Shown here: positions 15,207-24,081 of the stretch, piece after piece
Layout: each line of letters begins with the position of its first letter
How positions within the stretch are numbered: position 1 is the first letter of the stretch
From: CAVUPF01 sp963803755
GTDB lineage: Bacteria; Actinomycetota; Thermoleophilia; Solirubrobacterales; 70-9
Assembly: GCA_963803755.1 (NCBI GenBank)
Contig: CAWDNP010000012.1
Span: 248,001-312,000, forward strand
Reading direction: 5' to 3'
Length of the DNA: 64,000 bases
The notes under the pieces: model-generated
Databases searched by the model: none
What the model saw: the letters and a program-made list of their open reading frames with translations, nothing else
What the model was told of the DNA's origin: nothing
Made by a program: the position numbers and the translations under genes

Positions 15207-15745
15207 TCCTCGGCGAGGATCGCGTAGACCTTGCGCCGGGTCTCGTCCAGCAGCTCGCGAACACGCTGTCGCTGATCCTCATCGCCGGCATGGAAGACCT
15301 GACCGAAGGTGTGATTGAGCTTGACGACCGAATCACGAAGCCGGATCGCCTCCGGGTCGGCCCCCGCTCGTACCGCATCCCACGGTGTCTCCTCTCCGGC
15401 GCCGGCCTCCTGCTCGGCTTTGCCGGCGTCGGTGAGCGTGAAGCGACGCTTGCCCTCGATCTCCTCGCCGCGGATAAGGTCAGCGTCCTCGAGCATCTGG
15501 AGAGTGGGGTAGATCGAGCCGGCGCTCGGAGCCCAGGCGCCTCCAGTGCGCTCCTCCAACTCCTTGATCATTTCGTAGCCATGCATTGGTCGCTCGGCTA
15601 GCAGCGCCAGCACAGCCGCGCGCACGTCGCCTCGCCTTGCGCGGGGTCCGCCGCGGCCGCGACCTCTGCCACGGCGCCCCGGATGGCGGGCGAACTCTTC
15701 GCGAGCATGCGGTCCGCAATGTCTTGAATAGTGTCGGTTGTGCAT
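15200..15745 (-). CDS. PadR-family transcriptional regulator
   Basis: 181 residues. After a basic, Gly/Arg-rich lead of about 40 residues comes the PadR winged helix: 'VLALLAERPMHGYEMIKEL', 'GAWAPSAGSIYPTLQMLED', 'GKRRFTLTDAGKAE'. A C-terminal dimerisation helix follows ('VRELLDETRRKVYAILAEEG'). PadR proteins usually repress their own gene and an efflux or stress gene. No transporter is adjacent. A palindrome with ATATAT core sits about 30 bp upstream of its start and may be its own operator. The start at 15745 has a modest AAGG site upstream. Confidence 0.9.
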   Translation of the reverse strand: MHNRHYSRHCGPHAREEFARHPGRRGRGRGRGGPRARRGDVRAAVLALLAERPMHGYEMIKELEERTGGAWAPSAGSIYPTLQMLEDADLIRGEEIEGKRRFTLTDAGKAEQEAGAGEETPWDAVRAGADPEAIRLRDSVVKLNHTFGQVFHAGDEDQRQRVRELLDETRRKVYAILAEEG

Positions 15746-15759
15746 CTAAAGACCTTTCT

Positions 15760-15783
15760 ATCGTGAGCTAGCGCGATATATCG
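15760..15783. promoter_or_regulatory. Candidate PadR operator
   Basis: Overlapping inverted repeats TATCG...CGATA...TATCG. The right part, CGATATATCG (15774-15783), is a perfect palindrome. It lies 15-38 bp upstream of the padR start codon in A+T-richer DNA, the expected place for autoregulation. Binding by this PadR is inferred from position only. Confidence 0.45.
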
Positions 15784-15836
15784 TAACAGCCTCGGAAGCT
15801 AATCCGCTCGCCGTCGTCGCCCTCATCGAAGCCGGG

Positions 15837-16226
15837 TCAGTCGGCCTGCTGTGACCAGCGGTCGGGGACACGAACGCCGTCGCCGCCCTCGGGCTTGTCG
15901 CCGCCGACAGCGATCAGCTCGAGGCCATCGGAGCCGGCGTCAAATCCGCGAACCACATTCGGGGCGACGCGGACCACGTCCCAGCGGCGGAGCTCGACCA
16001 CCTCATCGTCGAGCCTGATTCGCCCGGACCCGCCAACGACCACATAGGCCTCCTCCTGTGCCTCGTGCCGGTGCCCATTCTCGGCGCTGAAGCCGGGGGC
16101 ATAGCGGAAATAACTGACGCCGAGGTGCTCGGAGTCAAGGTACTTGCGAGCGAAGCGGGCCTCGATCTCGGGTCCTTCGAAGGAGTCCTCTACGTCCATC
16201 AGGTTTTTGACCGCGAAGTCCGACAT
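15837..16226 (-). CDS. Cupin-domain protein
   Basis: 129 residues. The single cupin barrel has 'ENGHRHEAQEEAYVVVGGSG' (His, His and Glu metal ligands) and 'RRWDVVRVAPNVVRGFDAG', a reduced second motif without the usual His. Metal binding is therefore possible but the site is incomplete. Such small cupins act as isomerases, dioxygenases or sensors; nothing here decides. It stands alone between padR and a gene-free 244-bp stretch. Confidence 0.85.
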   Translation of the reverse strand: MSDFAVKNLMDVEDSFEGPEIEARFARKYLDSEHLGVSYFRYAPGFSAENGHRHEAQEEAYVVVGGSGRIRLDDEVVELRRWDVVRVAPNVVRGFDAGSDGLELIAVGGDKPEGGDGVRVPDRWSQQAD

Positions 16227-16470
16227 CGCAGGTCAGTCTAGGGAGTGGTCGGCTTCGGCCTCCTCGGGTCGATCGGAGCCACTTGCGTCCGGAGGTCGGC
16301 GACCTTGTTGTTGCTACTTCTTGCTTCGCGGCGATCCTCACGGTCTACCGCTCTAGTCAACCGTTGCGCCGCCGAATGCTGCCGGGATGCTCGAATGAGC
16401 GCTCCTGTCAGCTCCTAGCCAATATCACCGCCGACTTCTCTTCGCCGAGCGTGGGCGGTGGCGGCGAGCC

Positions 16471-17094
16471 CTAATCCCCCAGCTCGACCACAAGCGGGAT
16501 CCCGGTGTCGAACCAGTAGCGGTGAAGCTCCTTGATCTTCGCGCGCGTCGGTAGCCCGCGCAGATGGAGGTCGCACTCGCCGTAGTCCATCAGATTGACC
16601 GTCTCACATAGCACCTCTCTTGCCTGCTCCAGCCCCGCCGGCTCTTTCAGCTCTCGCGCGACGCCGGCGAACGTCCCGCCGCGCATCCGCAGACGAACGC
16701 TCGGGTTCGCCCGGATGTTCCAGACCCAGGCTGCGACGGCTGACGGGCGGCTCATCGCCAGCGCGGGAGGGCGAAGGTTGACGAGATAGGCCTTGTCCCC
16801 TCTTCGGATCACGCGGATGCATTTGCGCCGCGCCTTCCCGGTCTTGCGTCCGGTCGTCGTGATCACGCCGTATCCGGACGGGGGTCGAACCGCGAAGAAC
16901 GGAAGCATCAATGCGCTCAAAACGCGACCGTCCCTTGCCGAGCGGAGGAGACGCGCGTGCTTTGATGCCTGCTTGGCGGCGGCCGCACGCACGTCCGCGG
17001 CATGCGCTCCCTCCCCCTCGTCTTGTCGTGTCGCGCGGGTACTCATCGCTTCGGTCATCTCAACTCGTCTCTTGGGTGGTGGAGGTCGCAGCAC
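16471..17094 (-). CDS. Deazaflavin (F420)-dependent nitroreductase-like protein
   Basis: 207 residues from the first start, or 195 from the ATG at 17058, which fits better with family length. The core reads 'PSGYGVITTTGRKTGKARRK', 'RRGDKAYLVNLRP', 'WVWNIRANPSVRLRMRGG', the pattern of the DUF385/Ddn split-barrel family that binds F420 or other deazaflavins and reduces quinones and nitro compounds. It is divergent from the TetR gene (start about 17163), so the shared region near 17095-17162 probably contains both promoters and TetR may control it. Confidence 0.82.
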   Translation of the reverse strand: MLRPPPPKRRVEMTEAMSTRATRQDEGEGAHAADVRAAAAKQASKHARLLRSARDGRVLSALMLPFFAVRPPSGYGVITTTGRKTGKARRKCIRVIRRGDKAYLVNLRPPALAMSRPSAVAAWVWNIRANPSVRLRMRGGTFAGVARELKEPAGLEQAREVLCETVNLMDYGECDLHLRGLPTRAKIKELHRYWFDTGIPLVVELGD

Positions 17095-17162
17095 GCGTGT
17101 CCTTTAGATAGAAGAAGAATACGATATTGAATAGCATTGCAGTTTTGCTATGGTCTTGCATT

Positions 17163-17840
17163 GTGCCTGCCTCTACTGCTCCCGCTTCCCCGCCTGTCAC
17201 CTCGCGCACAGAGCGCCGCAAGGCGCGCACCGCAATGGCGATCCTCGACGCCGGTGAACGCCTCTTCCTGAGTCGCGGCTTCGTCGCGACGACGATCGAG
17301 GACCTCTCCGAGCAGGCCGACGTGGCGGTCGGCTCGATCTACGCGCACTTCGGCAGCAAGGACGGCGTCTACGCGGCGCTGATCGATCGGGCGCTTGAAC
17401 TCGACAAGCGCTACAGCGAGGAGGGCTTTGACGCCGGCAGCTCGCCCTTGGAGCGACTGGTCGGACTGGCCGAGGGATACCTGCGCTTTGCCCGTGAGCA
17501 CCCCGGCTACTTCCGACTCTTCCGCTTTCCCCCCTCCGACCGCCCCAGTGCGGACGCCGCCTCCCAGCCCACTGCTCGCGTTGCGCAGCGGATCCGCGAG
17601 GAAACCGCCCGCATAGCCAAGTTGCTGCGCGAAGCGATCGCCGAAGGGATCGTGCGGCCACTTGATCCCAATTCGACCGCCGCCTTCCTGTGGGCCGCCT
17701 GGGATGGGGTAATCGCCTGCCACCTGGGGCCGGCCAACATGAGCCTCACCGACGCCGAGTTTGAGGCGGTGCTCAACCGCGCCCGCGAAACCATCGTCCT
17801 CGGCCTCCTGGACCCCGCCGCAGCGAAGCGGGTCTCCTAA
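17163..17840 (+). CDS. TetR-family transcriptional regulator
   Basis: 225 residues from the GTG at 17163; a TTG at 17127 would add 12 residues. The N-terminal helix-turn-helix is clear: 'AILDAGERLFLSRGFVATTIE', 'LSEQADVAVGSIYAHFGSKDG'. The ligand-binding half is all helical, ending 'ETIVLGLLDPAAAKRVS'. It likely represses the divergent DDN-like gene and itself. The NTF2-like gene follows 49 bp downstream on the same strand and may be co-transcribed. The ligand is unknown. Confidence 0.88.
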   Translation: MPASTAPASPPVTSRTERRKARTAMAILDAGERLFLSRGFVATTIEDLSEQADVAVGSIYAHFGSKDGVYAALIDRALELDKRYSEEGFDAGSSPLERLVGLAEGYLRFAREHPGYFRLFRFPPSDRPSADAASQPTARVAQRIREETARIAKLLREAIAEGIVRPLDPNSTAAFLWAAWDGVIACHLGPANMSLTDAEFEAVLNRARETIVLGLLDPAAAKRVS

Positions 17841-17889
17841 GCAACCCGGCTGAACCTTGCCTGATCGCCAACCACAGAAGGAGTTGATT

Positions 17890-18351
17890 ATGAACGCTAC
17901 GACCACCGCAAACCCACAGCTCGACCCCGCCTTCGTCGAGGAGTGGGGGACACGCTTCGGCGACGCCTGGAACAACCACGACCCCGAGGCCATCGCCTCG
18001 ATGTGCACCGAGGACGTCGTCTGGAACGATGCGGCGCTCCCCGGCGGCGCCCACGGCCGCAAGGCGGTGAGCGACTTCGCAGCGTTCACCTTCGCGACCT
18101 TCCCCGACTTTCGCCTCGAGGGGACCGATGAGCTCTACGTCTCGCCGATCGAGCCGCTGGCGCTTTGCCCGTACCGGATGAGCGGCACCCTCGCCGCCTC
18201 GAAGGAGGCCGGCTCTGCTCCCGGCAAGGCGGGCTTCGCCCTCAACGGCATCGATCAGTGGACCTTTCGCGGCGAGCTGCTGTGCCACTACGTCACCTAT
18301 TACGACCACGCCGACATGGTCCGCCAGCTCGGCATGGTCGAGAAGGACTGA
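17890..18351 (+). CDS. NTF2-like (SnoaL-like) protein
   Basis: 153 residues. The ATG at 17890 has AGAAGGAG about 8 bp upstream, which decides the start against an in-frame codon at 17857. The pattern 'WGTRFGDAWNNHDPEAIASM', 'VVWNDAAL', 'FAAFTFATFPDFRLE' and 'GELLCHYVTYYDHADMVRQL' is that of the cone-shaped NTF2 fold used by SnoaL cyclases, ketosteroid isomerase relatives and many unknown enzymes. It probably acts on a small hydrophobic molecule. Its place downstream of TetR suggests regulated expression. Confidence 0.85.
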   Translation: MNATTTANPQLDPAFVEEWGTRFGDAWNNHDPEAIASMCTEDVVWNDAALPGGAHGRKAVSDFAAFTFATFPDFRLEGTDELYVSPIEPLALCPYRMSGTLAASKEAGSAPGKAGFALNGIDQWTFRGELLCHYVTYYDHADMVRQLGMVEKD

Positions 18352-18718
18352 GACCAAATTCCCGTCTAAGAGGGGCCTGGCTGCCTTCTTGGGGTCAGGC
18401 GAGAGTAGTCGTCAGGCCGGGTTGGGTGCAGCGCCTGCCCGTGCGACGTACCCTGTCGTCGAAGTCAGCCGCTCTAGCGTCATGCGAAACGCGGGGGCCG
18501 ATTGGACATCTCAAGAGCCTGCCCTGGCCGACAGGAACACCTCAGCCGCGCTCTTGGCGGCTGCTTCGACTGCGGCGCGTAGGTATCGGGGGCCGTGGAG
18601 CCCAGCGAATGACGTCTGTTACTGACGCAGGAGGGTTTTCGGGGGCTTTAGCCTCGTCTCGGCAGCCTCGGCCGACCCCATAATTTTGGCTTGCCAGAGA
18701 CGTTTACCCAACAGAAAA

Positions 18719-18741
18719 CGCCCCGCCGGGTAGACGGGGCG
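18719..18741. terminator. 7-bp G+C hairpin
   Basis: CGCCCCG (18719-18725) pairs with CGGGGCG (18735-18741) around a 9-base loop, preceded by AAAA and followed by CTTCTGGGG. On the minus strand the AAAA would become a short T-run after the stem, so termination of leftward transcription is equally possible. It abuts dispersed element copy B. Confidence 0.5.
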
Positions 18742-18803
18742 CTTCTGGGGTTACTACAGGGAGGAGAGATATTTTGTATCTCTATATATGTGGATCCGTG
18801 GGA
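18740..18803. repeat. Dispersed intergenic element, copy B
   Basis: Counterpart of 15085-15143. The hairpin is longer here: AGAGATA (18765-18771) and TATCTCT (18777-18783) around TTTTG, followed by ATATATGTGGATCCG. The paired arms are kept in both copies although the loop differs, which suggests the structure matters. Confidence 0.6.
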
Positions 18804-18938
18804 GGTAGGTGGGCTCTCATGTGCCGCGGGCGCCCGTCGTGGGAAGCGACGAGGGCCATTGAGCGGCGACGAGCCCAGCCAAGAAGTCTTTGGTTCTGCT
18901 TTGCATCGTCAACCTCACGCGAATCCTTTAGGAGCATA

Positions 18939-18952
18939 CGAACGTATGTGCG
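18939..18952. promoter_or_regulatory. LexA (SOS) box-like site
   Basis: CGAACGTATGTGCG matches the Gram-positive and actinobacterial SOS consensus CGAAC-N4-GTTCG at all but one fixed position. It is embedded in CATACG-AA-CGTATG, a perfect palindrome (18935-18948). It lies 142 bp upstream of tlyA, the first gene of the run that contains recN, a classic SOS gene. LexA control is inferred. Confidence 0.4.
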
Positions 18953-19093
18953 ATTTGTGTGTGAGTGCGGTCACAGACGCTCTCCGCCACAGCAGACCAA
19001 GCGAAGCTCAAGCAGCGGTTAAAAGACTGTTGCAGGCGGCCCTAAGACTCCGATAAACGGCCAGTTTCGGGGTGCGGCTGTACCGTTCTGGCG

Positions 19094-19879
19094 GTGAGGA
19101 AGGCCCGGATAGACGCGGTTTTGGCGGAGCGGGGGCTCTTTCCGTCGCGCTCCGCGGCAGCCGGTGCGGTGCGGGCAGGAGAGGTCCGCGTGGGTAAGGA
19201 CGGGCCCGTTGCGTTGCGGCCGAGCCAGTTGGTCGAGCCCGGGGCGGCGCTAATTGTCGAGGAGGGTCCTCGATATGTCTCGCGCGGCGGCGTCAAGCTC
19301 GAGAACGCCCTCGAGGCCCTTGGGATCGATGTCTCGGGGCGTGACTGCCTTGACGTCGGCGCCTCGACCGGTGGCTTCGCTGACTGCCTCTTGCAGCGCG
19401 GCGCCGCGCGGGTTGCCGCGGTTGACGTCGCATACGGCCAGCTCGACTTGAAGCTGCGCGAGAACCCGCGGGTGATCGCGATCGAGCGGCTCAATGCCCG
19501 CGAGTTGGAGCCCACCGACCTACCGTTCGCCCCCGGGCTCGCCACCGTCGACGTCTCCTTCATCTCGCTGACCAAGGTTCTTCCGGCACTTGCCCGCTGC
19601 CTCCCACCCGGTGGCGAGGTGCTGGCGATGGTCAAGCCGCAGTTCGAGTTGGGCCGCGGGCGGGTTGGCAGGGGCGTCGTCCGTGATCCCTCCGATCGCC
19701 GCGAGGCGATCCTCGCGGTGGCGAGCGCCGCTCGCGACCTCGGCCTCTCGGTCAGGGGGTTCGCATCCTCGGGCCTTCCCGGGCCGAAGGGGAACCGCGA
19801 GACCTTCGTCTGGTGCGGCGATGGGGGAGAGGAGGTCGGCGACCTTGAGGCGTCGATTCTGGCGGTAGAGCCGCAGTGA
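19094..19879 (+). CDS. tlyA: TlyA-type rRNA 2'-O-methyltransferase
   Basis: 261 residues. An N-terminal S4 RNA-binding domain ('KARIDAVLAERGLFPSRSAA') is followed by an FtsJ-like methyltransferase: 'CLDVGASTGGFADCLLQRGA' (SAM site), 'TVDVSFISLTKVLPAL' and 'VKPQFELGR'. TlyA methylates 16S and 23S rRNA cytidines and determines capreomycin sensitivity. The start is a GTG at 19094. It overlaps nadK by the GTGATG arrangement. The order tlyA-nadK-recN-steA-steB-pyrG is the same as in Mycobacterium. Confidence 0.93.
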   Translation: MRKARIDAVLAERGLFPSRSAAAGAVRAGEVRVGKDGPVALRPSQLVEPGAALIVEEGPRYVSRGGVKLENALEALGIDVSGRDCLDVGASTGGFADCLLQRGAARVAAVDVAYGQLDLKLRENPRVIAIERLNARELEPTDLPFAPGLATVDVSFISLTKVLPALARCLPPGGEVLAMVKPQFELGRGRVGRGVVRDPSDRREAILAVASAARDLGLSVRGFASSGLPGPKGNRETFVWCGDGGEEVGDLEASILAVEPQ

Positions 19880-20724
19880 TGAAGACCGTCGCGCTAATCA
19901 CCCACTCGCATCCGCCGGCCGCCACCGAGGCTGTAGCGGTGGCGGTTGCGGTGGCCCGCGAGGCCGGCTGGCGACTTATCGCCACCGGCGAGGAGCTGGC
20001 CAAGCACGGCGCTGCGGCTGAGGGCGCCGAGGAGGTTGACGAGCTGTCTGGGCGGCCGGACCTCTGTCTGGTGCTCGGCGGGGACGGCTCGATCCTTCAT
20101 GCGCTGCGCCGCTTCGCCCGCAGCGGCGTCCCAATCTTCGGCGTCAACTTCGGCACCGTCGGCTTCCTCGCCGCGGTCGAGCGCGACGAGGCCGAGGTGG
20201 GGATTCGCCGCGCCCTCGCGGGGGAGATCGAGACGGTCGATCTGCCCGGGCTCGAGATCGCCATCGACGGCGAGGCCCGCGTCGCCCTCAACGACGTCAC
20301 CTTCGCCCGTCGCCCCCGGGACCGGGTCGCGAAGCTGAGCTACAGGATCGCCGGCGAGGAGGTGGGGCACGTCCGCTGCGACGGGCTTGTCGCCGCGACC
20401 CCCGTCGGCTCGACCGGCTACAACCTCGCCAACCAGGGTCCGATCCTGGCTTGGGGAGTGGAGGGCTATGTGGTCAGCTACATAGCGCCGCACTCGCTGA
20501 CGGCCCGCGCCCTCGTCGTCGCCCCCGACGACGTGCTGCACGTCGGCAACGCGAGCGGGCGCGAGGCGGTTGACGTCGCGGTCGACGGCGAGCAGATCGG
20601 CGAGCTGTCGCCGGGCGCCGCGCTCGAGGTCCGCTTCGCGGACGGGGTCGGGCGGCTCGCGCAGCTGCCGGGGACCAGTTTCTACCAGCGAATCCGCGAG
20701 AAGTTCGGACACCTGGCCGTGTAG
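19876..20724 (+). CDS. nadK: NAD kinase
   Basis: 282 residues (281 if the ATG at 19879 is used). It phosphorylates NAD to NADP. The GGDGS motif is at 68-72 and is followed by 'GVNFGTVGFLA' and the NAD-site 'RCDGLVAATPVGSTGYNLA'. The C-terminal beta region ends 'FYQRIREKFGHL', as in the family. It is cytoplasmic. Overlap with tlyA implies coupling. Confidence 0.96.
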   Translation: MMKTVALITHSHPPAATEAVAVAVAVAREAGWRLIATGEELAKHGAAAEGAEEVDELSGRPDLCLVLGGDGSILHALRRFARSGVPIFGVNFGTVGFLAAVERDEAEVGIRRALAGEIETVDLPGLEIAIDGEARVALNDVTFARRPRDRVAKLSYRIAGEEVGHVRCDGLVAATPVGSTGYNLANQGPILAWGVEGYVVSYIAPHSLTARALVVAPDDVLHVGNASGREAVDVAVDGEQIGELSPGAALEVRFADGVGRLAQLPGTSFYQRIREKFGHLAV

Positions 20725-20788
20725 GGCCCCCAGGGCCGAGGTGGTCGGGTCTATACCCTGCGGCCAGTCGAGTCCTATCGGAGGTTGC

Positions 20789-22316
20789 ATGGAGCGCAAG
20801 TGGTGGACCCTCATCCTGATCTCGATCGCGACGTTCATGCTGCTGCTGGACATCACGGTCGTCAACGTCGCGCTGCCCTCGATCCAGCGCGAACTCGGCG
20901 CGAGCCTCTCGAGCCTGCAGTGGGTGGTCGATGCCTACTCGCTGACCCTTGCCGCGTTCCTGCTCACCGCGGGATCGCTCGGCGACCGCCTCGGCCGGCG
21001 GCGCGTCTTCTCGATCGGGTTCGGGATCTTCACCTGCGCCTCTTTTCTTTGTGGCGTCTCTGACGATGCGACCCTGCTCAACCTGGCCCGCGGCCTGCAG
21101 GGGGTCGGCGGGGCGGCGATGTTCGCGACTTCGCTGGCGCTGATCGGGCAGGAGTTCCGTGGCGCCGACCGCGCCACGGCGTTCGGTGTCTGGGGTGCGA
21201 CGGTCGGCGGCGCTGTCGCGGTCGGGCCGCTGGTCGGCGGGTTGATCACCGAGCACCTCGGTTGGGAGTGGATCTTCTTCGTCAACGTCCCGATCGGGCT
21301 GGTGGCGATCGTCCTGACCGAGCGCAAGCTCGTCAACGTCGCGGCGCAGGACGCTGCGCGGGTTGACCTGCCCGGCGTTGCCACCTTCTCGGCGGCGCTC
21401 TTCCTGTTGATCTTCGGGCTGATCCGCGGCAACCCTGATGGTTGGAGCAGCGCCACGATCCTGGTCTCGCTGATCGGCGCTGGGGTGCTGCTGCTCACCT
21501 TCTTGGCGATAGAGCTGCGCAGCACCAACCCGATGCTCGACCTGACCCTGTTCCGCAAGCCGGCCTTCAACGGCGTCTCTGCCGTCGCCTTCGGGCTCTC
21601 GGGCGGGATGTTCGCGATGTTCCTCTACCTGACGCTCTACATCCAGGAGGTGCTTGGCTACTCCCCGCTTCAGGCCGGCATCCGGTTCCTACCACTGACC
21701 GTGCTGTCGTTCATCGTCGCCCCGATCGCCGGCAAGCTCTCCGATCGCATCCCCGTGCGCATCCTGCTCGGGACCGGCCTCGCCACCGTTGGGGTGGGGC
21801 TGTTGCTGATGCACGGGCTCACCCCGAGCTCGGGGTGGACCGCCCTGCTCGCGGGCTTCATCTTCGCCGGGACCGGGGTCGGGATCGCCAACCCCGGCAT
21901 CGGGTCAGCGGCGATCGCGGTGGTGCCGCCTGCCAAAGCGGGGATGGGCTCGGGGATCAACACGACCTTTCGCCAGGTGGGCATCGCGACCGGCGTGGCG
22001 GGGCTCGGCGCTGTGTTTCAGTCCCAGGTCCACTCGAAGCTGGCCGAGATCCTTCCCCATGCTCCGAAGGGGCTGGCGGAAATCGTCTCCGGTTGGCGGC
22101 TCCCGGGCAGCGGCCGCCGTTTCGCCGCCGGGCCTGCGGGCCGAAGTCGCCCATGCGGCTACGGTCGCCTTCGTCAGCGGGTTAAACGAGATCCTGCTGA
22201 TCGCCGCCATGCTCTCTTTCCTCGGTGCCGCCCTTGGCTTCGCCCTGGTTCGCTCACGCGACTTCTTCCAACCGGCCGCCAAGGCAGAGGCTGCGAGGGA
22301 GGCTGTGGCGGCGTAG
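20789..22316 (+). CDS. DHA2-family MFS drug transporter (14 TM), one frame change
   Basis: The ATG at 20789 has GGAGG 5 bp upstream. 'LDITVVNVALPSIQRELGAS' is the hallmark of the EmrB/QacA (DHA2) family, and motif A 'GSLGDRLGRRRVF' follows. About 14 membrane segments are read until 22093, where the frame breaks at GGTTGG. Removing one T joins it to 'AAAAVSPPGLRAEVAHA', 'AFVSGLNEILLIAAMLSFLGAALGFALV' (helix 14) and a stop at 22314-22316. So the protein is about 508 residues. It would expel hydrophobic compounds using the proton gradient. It is inserted between nadK and recN, which are adjacent in Mycobacterium. Confidence 0.85.
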
Positions 22317-22357
22317 GCACGGGAGAGTCCGTCGCCTCTCGGTGCTAGACAGGGTGC

Positions 22358-24040
22358 GTGCTGCGTGAGTTGAGGATCGAGAACCTGCTGCTGATCGAGA
22401 GGGCCGAGCTGAGGCTCGGCGAGGGGTTGAACGCGATCACGGGGGAGACGGGAGCCGGGAAGACGGTGCTGGCGCACGCCCTCGACCTCTTGATGGGCGG
22501 AAAGGCTCGGCCGCAGATCGTTCGGCCCGGGGCGCAGGAGGCCTGGGTCGAGGGGGTTTTCGATCTTTCGGAGGGGCTGCTGGGCGAGCCTGAGATGGCC
22601 GAGATCGCGGAGAGATTGCCCGAGGGATCCGATGAGGTTGTGCTGGGTCGGCGGGTATCGGCGAGCGGGCGGACGAGCGCTTTCATGGCGGGCCGGGCGG
22701 CCTCGGCGGGGGACCTGAAGTTGCTGGGCGGCCGGCTGCTCGCCTTCTACGGACAGCACGAGCATCGCAAGCTCACCATCTCATCGGCGCAGATGGAGGT
22801 GCTGGACGGGTTTGCGGGGGTCGGGCACCTGGAGGTGCGGCGGCTCTACCGAGAGGCCCATCGAGAGTGTGGGGTGCTCGCTGCCGAGCTGGGAGAGTTG
22901 CGGGGACGGGAGGGCTCCCGCGAGCGCGACCTGGACCTCTTCCGCTACGAGCTCTCCGAGATCGAGGAGGTGGCTCCGGAGCCTGCCGAGGAGGCGGAGC
23001 TGGGCGCTGAGCGCGAGCGCCTGCGCCACGCCGAAGGGCTGCGCGAAGCGGCGGCGGGCGCCTATGCCGGCGTCGCCGGGATCGACGAGGACGGCAGCGG
23101 GGCGGCGAGCGCGCTGGCCCAGGCGGAGGCGCTGTTGCAGGGGGCCGGCGGGGTCGACGCCGGCTTGGACTCGCTCTCGGGGCGGCTCAGCGCTCTCTCG
23201 GTCGAATTGGGCGATGTCGCTTCGGAGTTGCGCGACTACGCAGAGGGGCTGGAGGCGGATCCCGAGCGACTCGCGAGTGTCGAGGAGCGGCTTGACTCGC
23301 TCGATCGGCTGAAGCGCAAGCACGGGGGAAGTGTCGAGTCGGTGCTTGTCCACGTCGAGCGCTGCCGGGAGGAGATCCGGCGACTGGAGGGCGGCGAGGA
23401 GCGGACCACTGAGGCCGCGGCTGCCCTCGGTGAGGCGGAACGGCGGCGCGAGGAACTGGGAGCGCAGCTCAGCGAAGGACGCGCCAGGGCGGCGGGTCCG
23501 CTGGAGAAGGAGGTGGCGAAGGAGCTGGAGAGACTGGCGATGCCCGGGGCAACCCTCGAGGTCGTGCTGGAGCCCCAACCGGACGGGTTCGGCGCGGGCG
23601 GGTGCGAGACGGTTGAGCTGCGGGTGGCGCCGAATCCCGGGATCAACCCGGCGCCGCTGCGCGATGCCGCCTCCGGCGGCGAGCTCTCCCGCGTGATGCT
23701 GGCGTTGAGTGGGCTCGGCGAGGGTGGGGGCGCCGGTACCCTTGTCTTCGATGAGATCGACGCCGGAGTCGGCGGCCACACGGCGCGGGTCGTGGGGGAG
23801 AGGCTGCGGGCGCTGGGGAAGGATCGCCAGGTTCTCTGCATCACCCACCTGGCGCAGGTCGCCTCCCTGGCCGCCACCCACTTCCGTCTTGAGAAGGACC
23901 TCGCCGGGGAGCGGGCCACGGCGACCGTGCAGCGCCTCGACGGCGAGGGTGTGGTCGAGGAGATCCGTCGGATGCTCGGTGGCGAGCGCTCCGACGAGGC
24001 GGCCACCCGCCACGCCAGGGAGCTGCTGGCGGCCGCGTAG
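22358..24040 (+). CDS. recN: DNA repair ATPase RecN
   Basis: 560 residues, SMC-like. The N-terminal Walker A is GETGAGKT (29-36). The long charged coiled coil runs from about 165 to 400. The C-terminal half has the signature 'ASGGELSRVMLALSGL', Walker B 'TLVFDEIDAGVGG' and the H-loop 'CITHLAQVAS'. RecN tethers DNA ends during double-strand break repair and is usually SOS-induced; a LexA-like site lies upstream of the operon at 18939. The GTG at 22358 gives the usual 'MLRELRIENLLLIE' start. Confidence 0.95.
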   Translation: MLRELRIENLLLIERAELRLGEGLNAITGETGAGKTVLAHALDLLMGGKARPQIVRPGAQEAWVEGVFDLSEGLLGEPEMAEIAERLPEGSDEVVLGRRVSASGRTSAFMAGRAASAGDLKLLGGRLLAFYGQHEHRKLTISSAQMEVLDGFAGVGHLEVRRLYREAHRECGVLAAELGELRGREGSRERDLDLFRYELSEIEEVAPEPAEEAELGAERERLRHAEGLREAAAGAYAGVAGIDEDGSGAASALAQAEALLQGAGGVDAGLDSLSGRLSALSVELGDVASELRDYAEGLEADPERLASVEERLDSLDRLKRKHGGSVESVLVHVERCREEIRRLEGGEERTTEAAAALGEAERRREELGAQLSEGRARAAGPLEKEVAKELERLAMPGATLEVVLEPQPDGFGAGGCETVELRVAPNPGINPAPLRDAASGGELSRVMLALSGLGEGGGAGTLVFDEIDAGVGGHTARVVGERLRALGKDRQVLCITHLAQVASLAATHFRLEKDLAGERATATVQRLDGEGVVEEIRRMLGGERSDEAATRHARELLAAA

Positions 24041-24081
24041 GAGCCGGCTTGTCTGCTTGTCGTGCGGGGTAGTCTCACACG

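Larger units (their letters stand above)
18352..19093. other. 742-bp intergenic region with regulatory elements
   Basis: No ORF here has natural-looking translation. The region holds a hairpin at 18719-18741, dispersed element copy B (18740-18803), and a LexA-box-like palindrome at 18939-18952. The last 180 bp are less G+C-rich and probably contain the promoter of the tlyA-nadK-recN run. 18352-18690 shows nothing I can name. Confidence 0.7.

Noticed and set aside
17148..18089. 313-codon minus-strand ORF opposite tetR and the NTF2-like gene
   Set aside because: It is the shadow of two well-supported genes in high-G+C DNA.
18389..18625. 78-codon ORF in the 742-bp intergenic region
   Set aside because: Composition is that of non-coding DNA, there is no ribosome site and no recognisable motif.
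20570..20788. N-terminal extension of the MFS transporter
   Set aside because: It overlaps nadK and is Arg/Ser-rich; the ATG at 20789 with GGAGG gives the proper family N-terminus.
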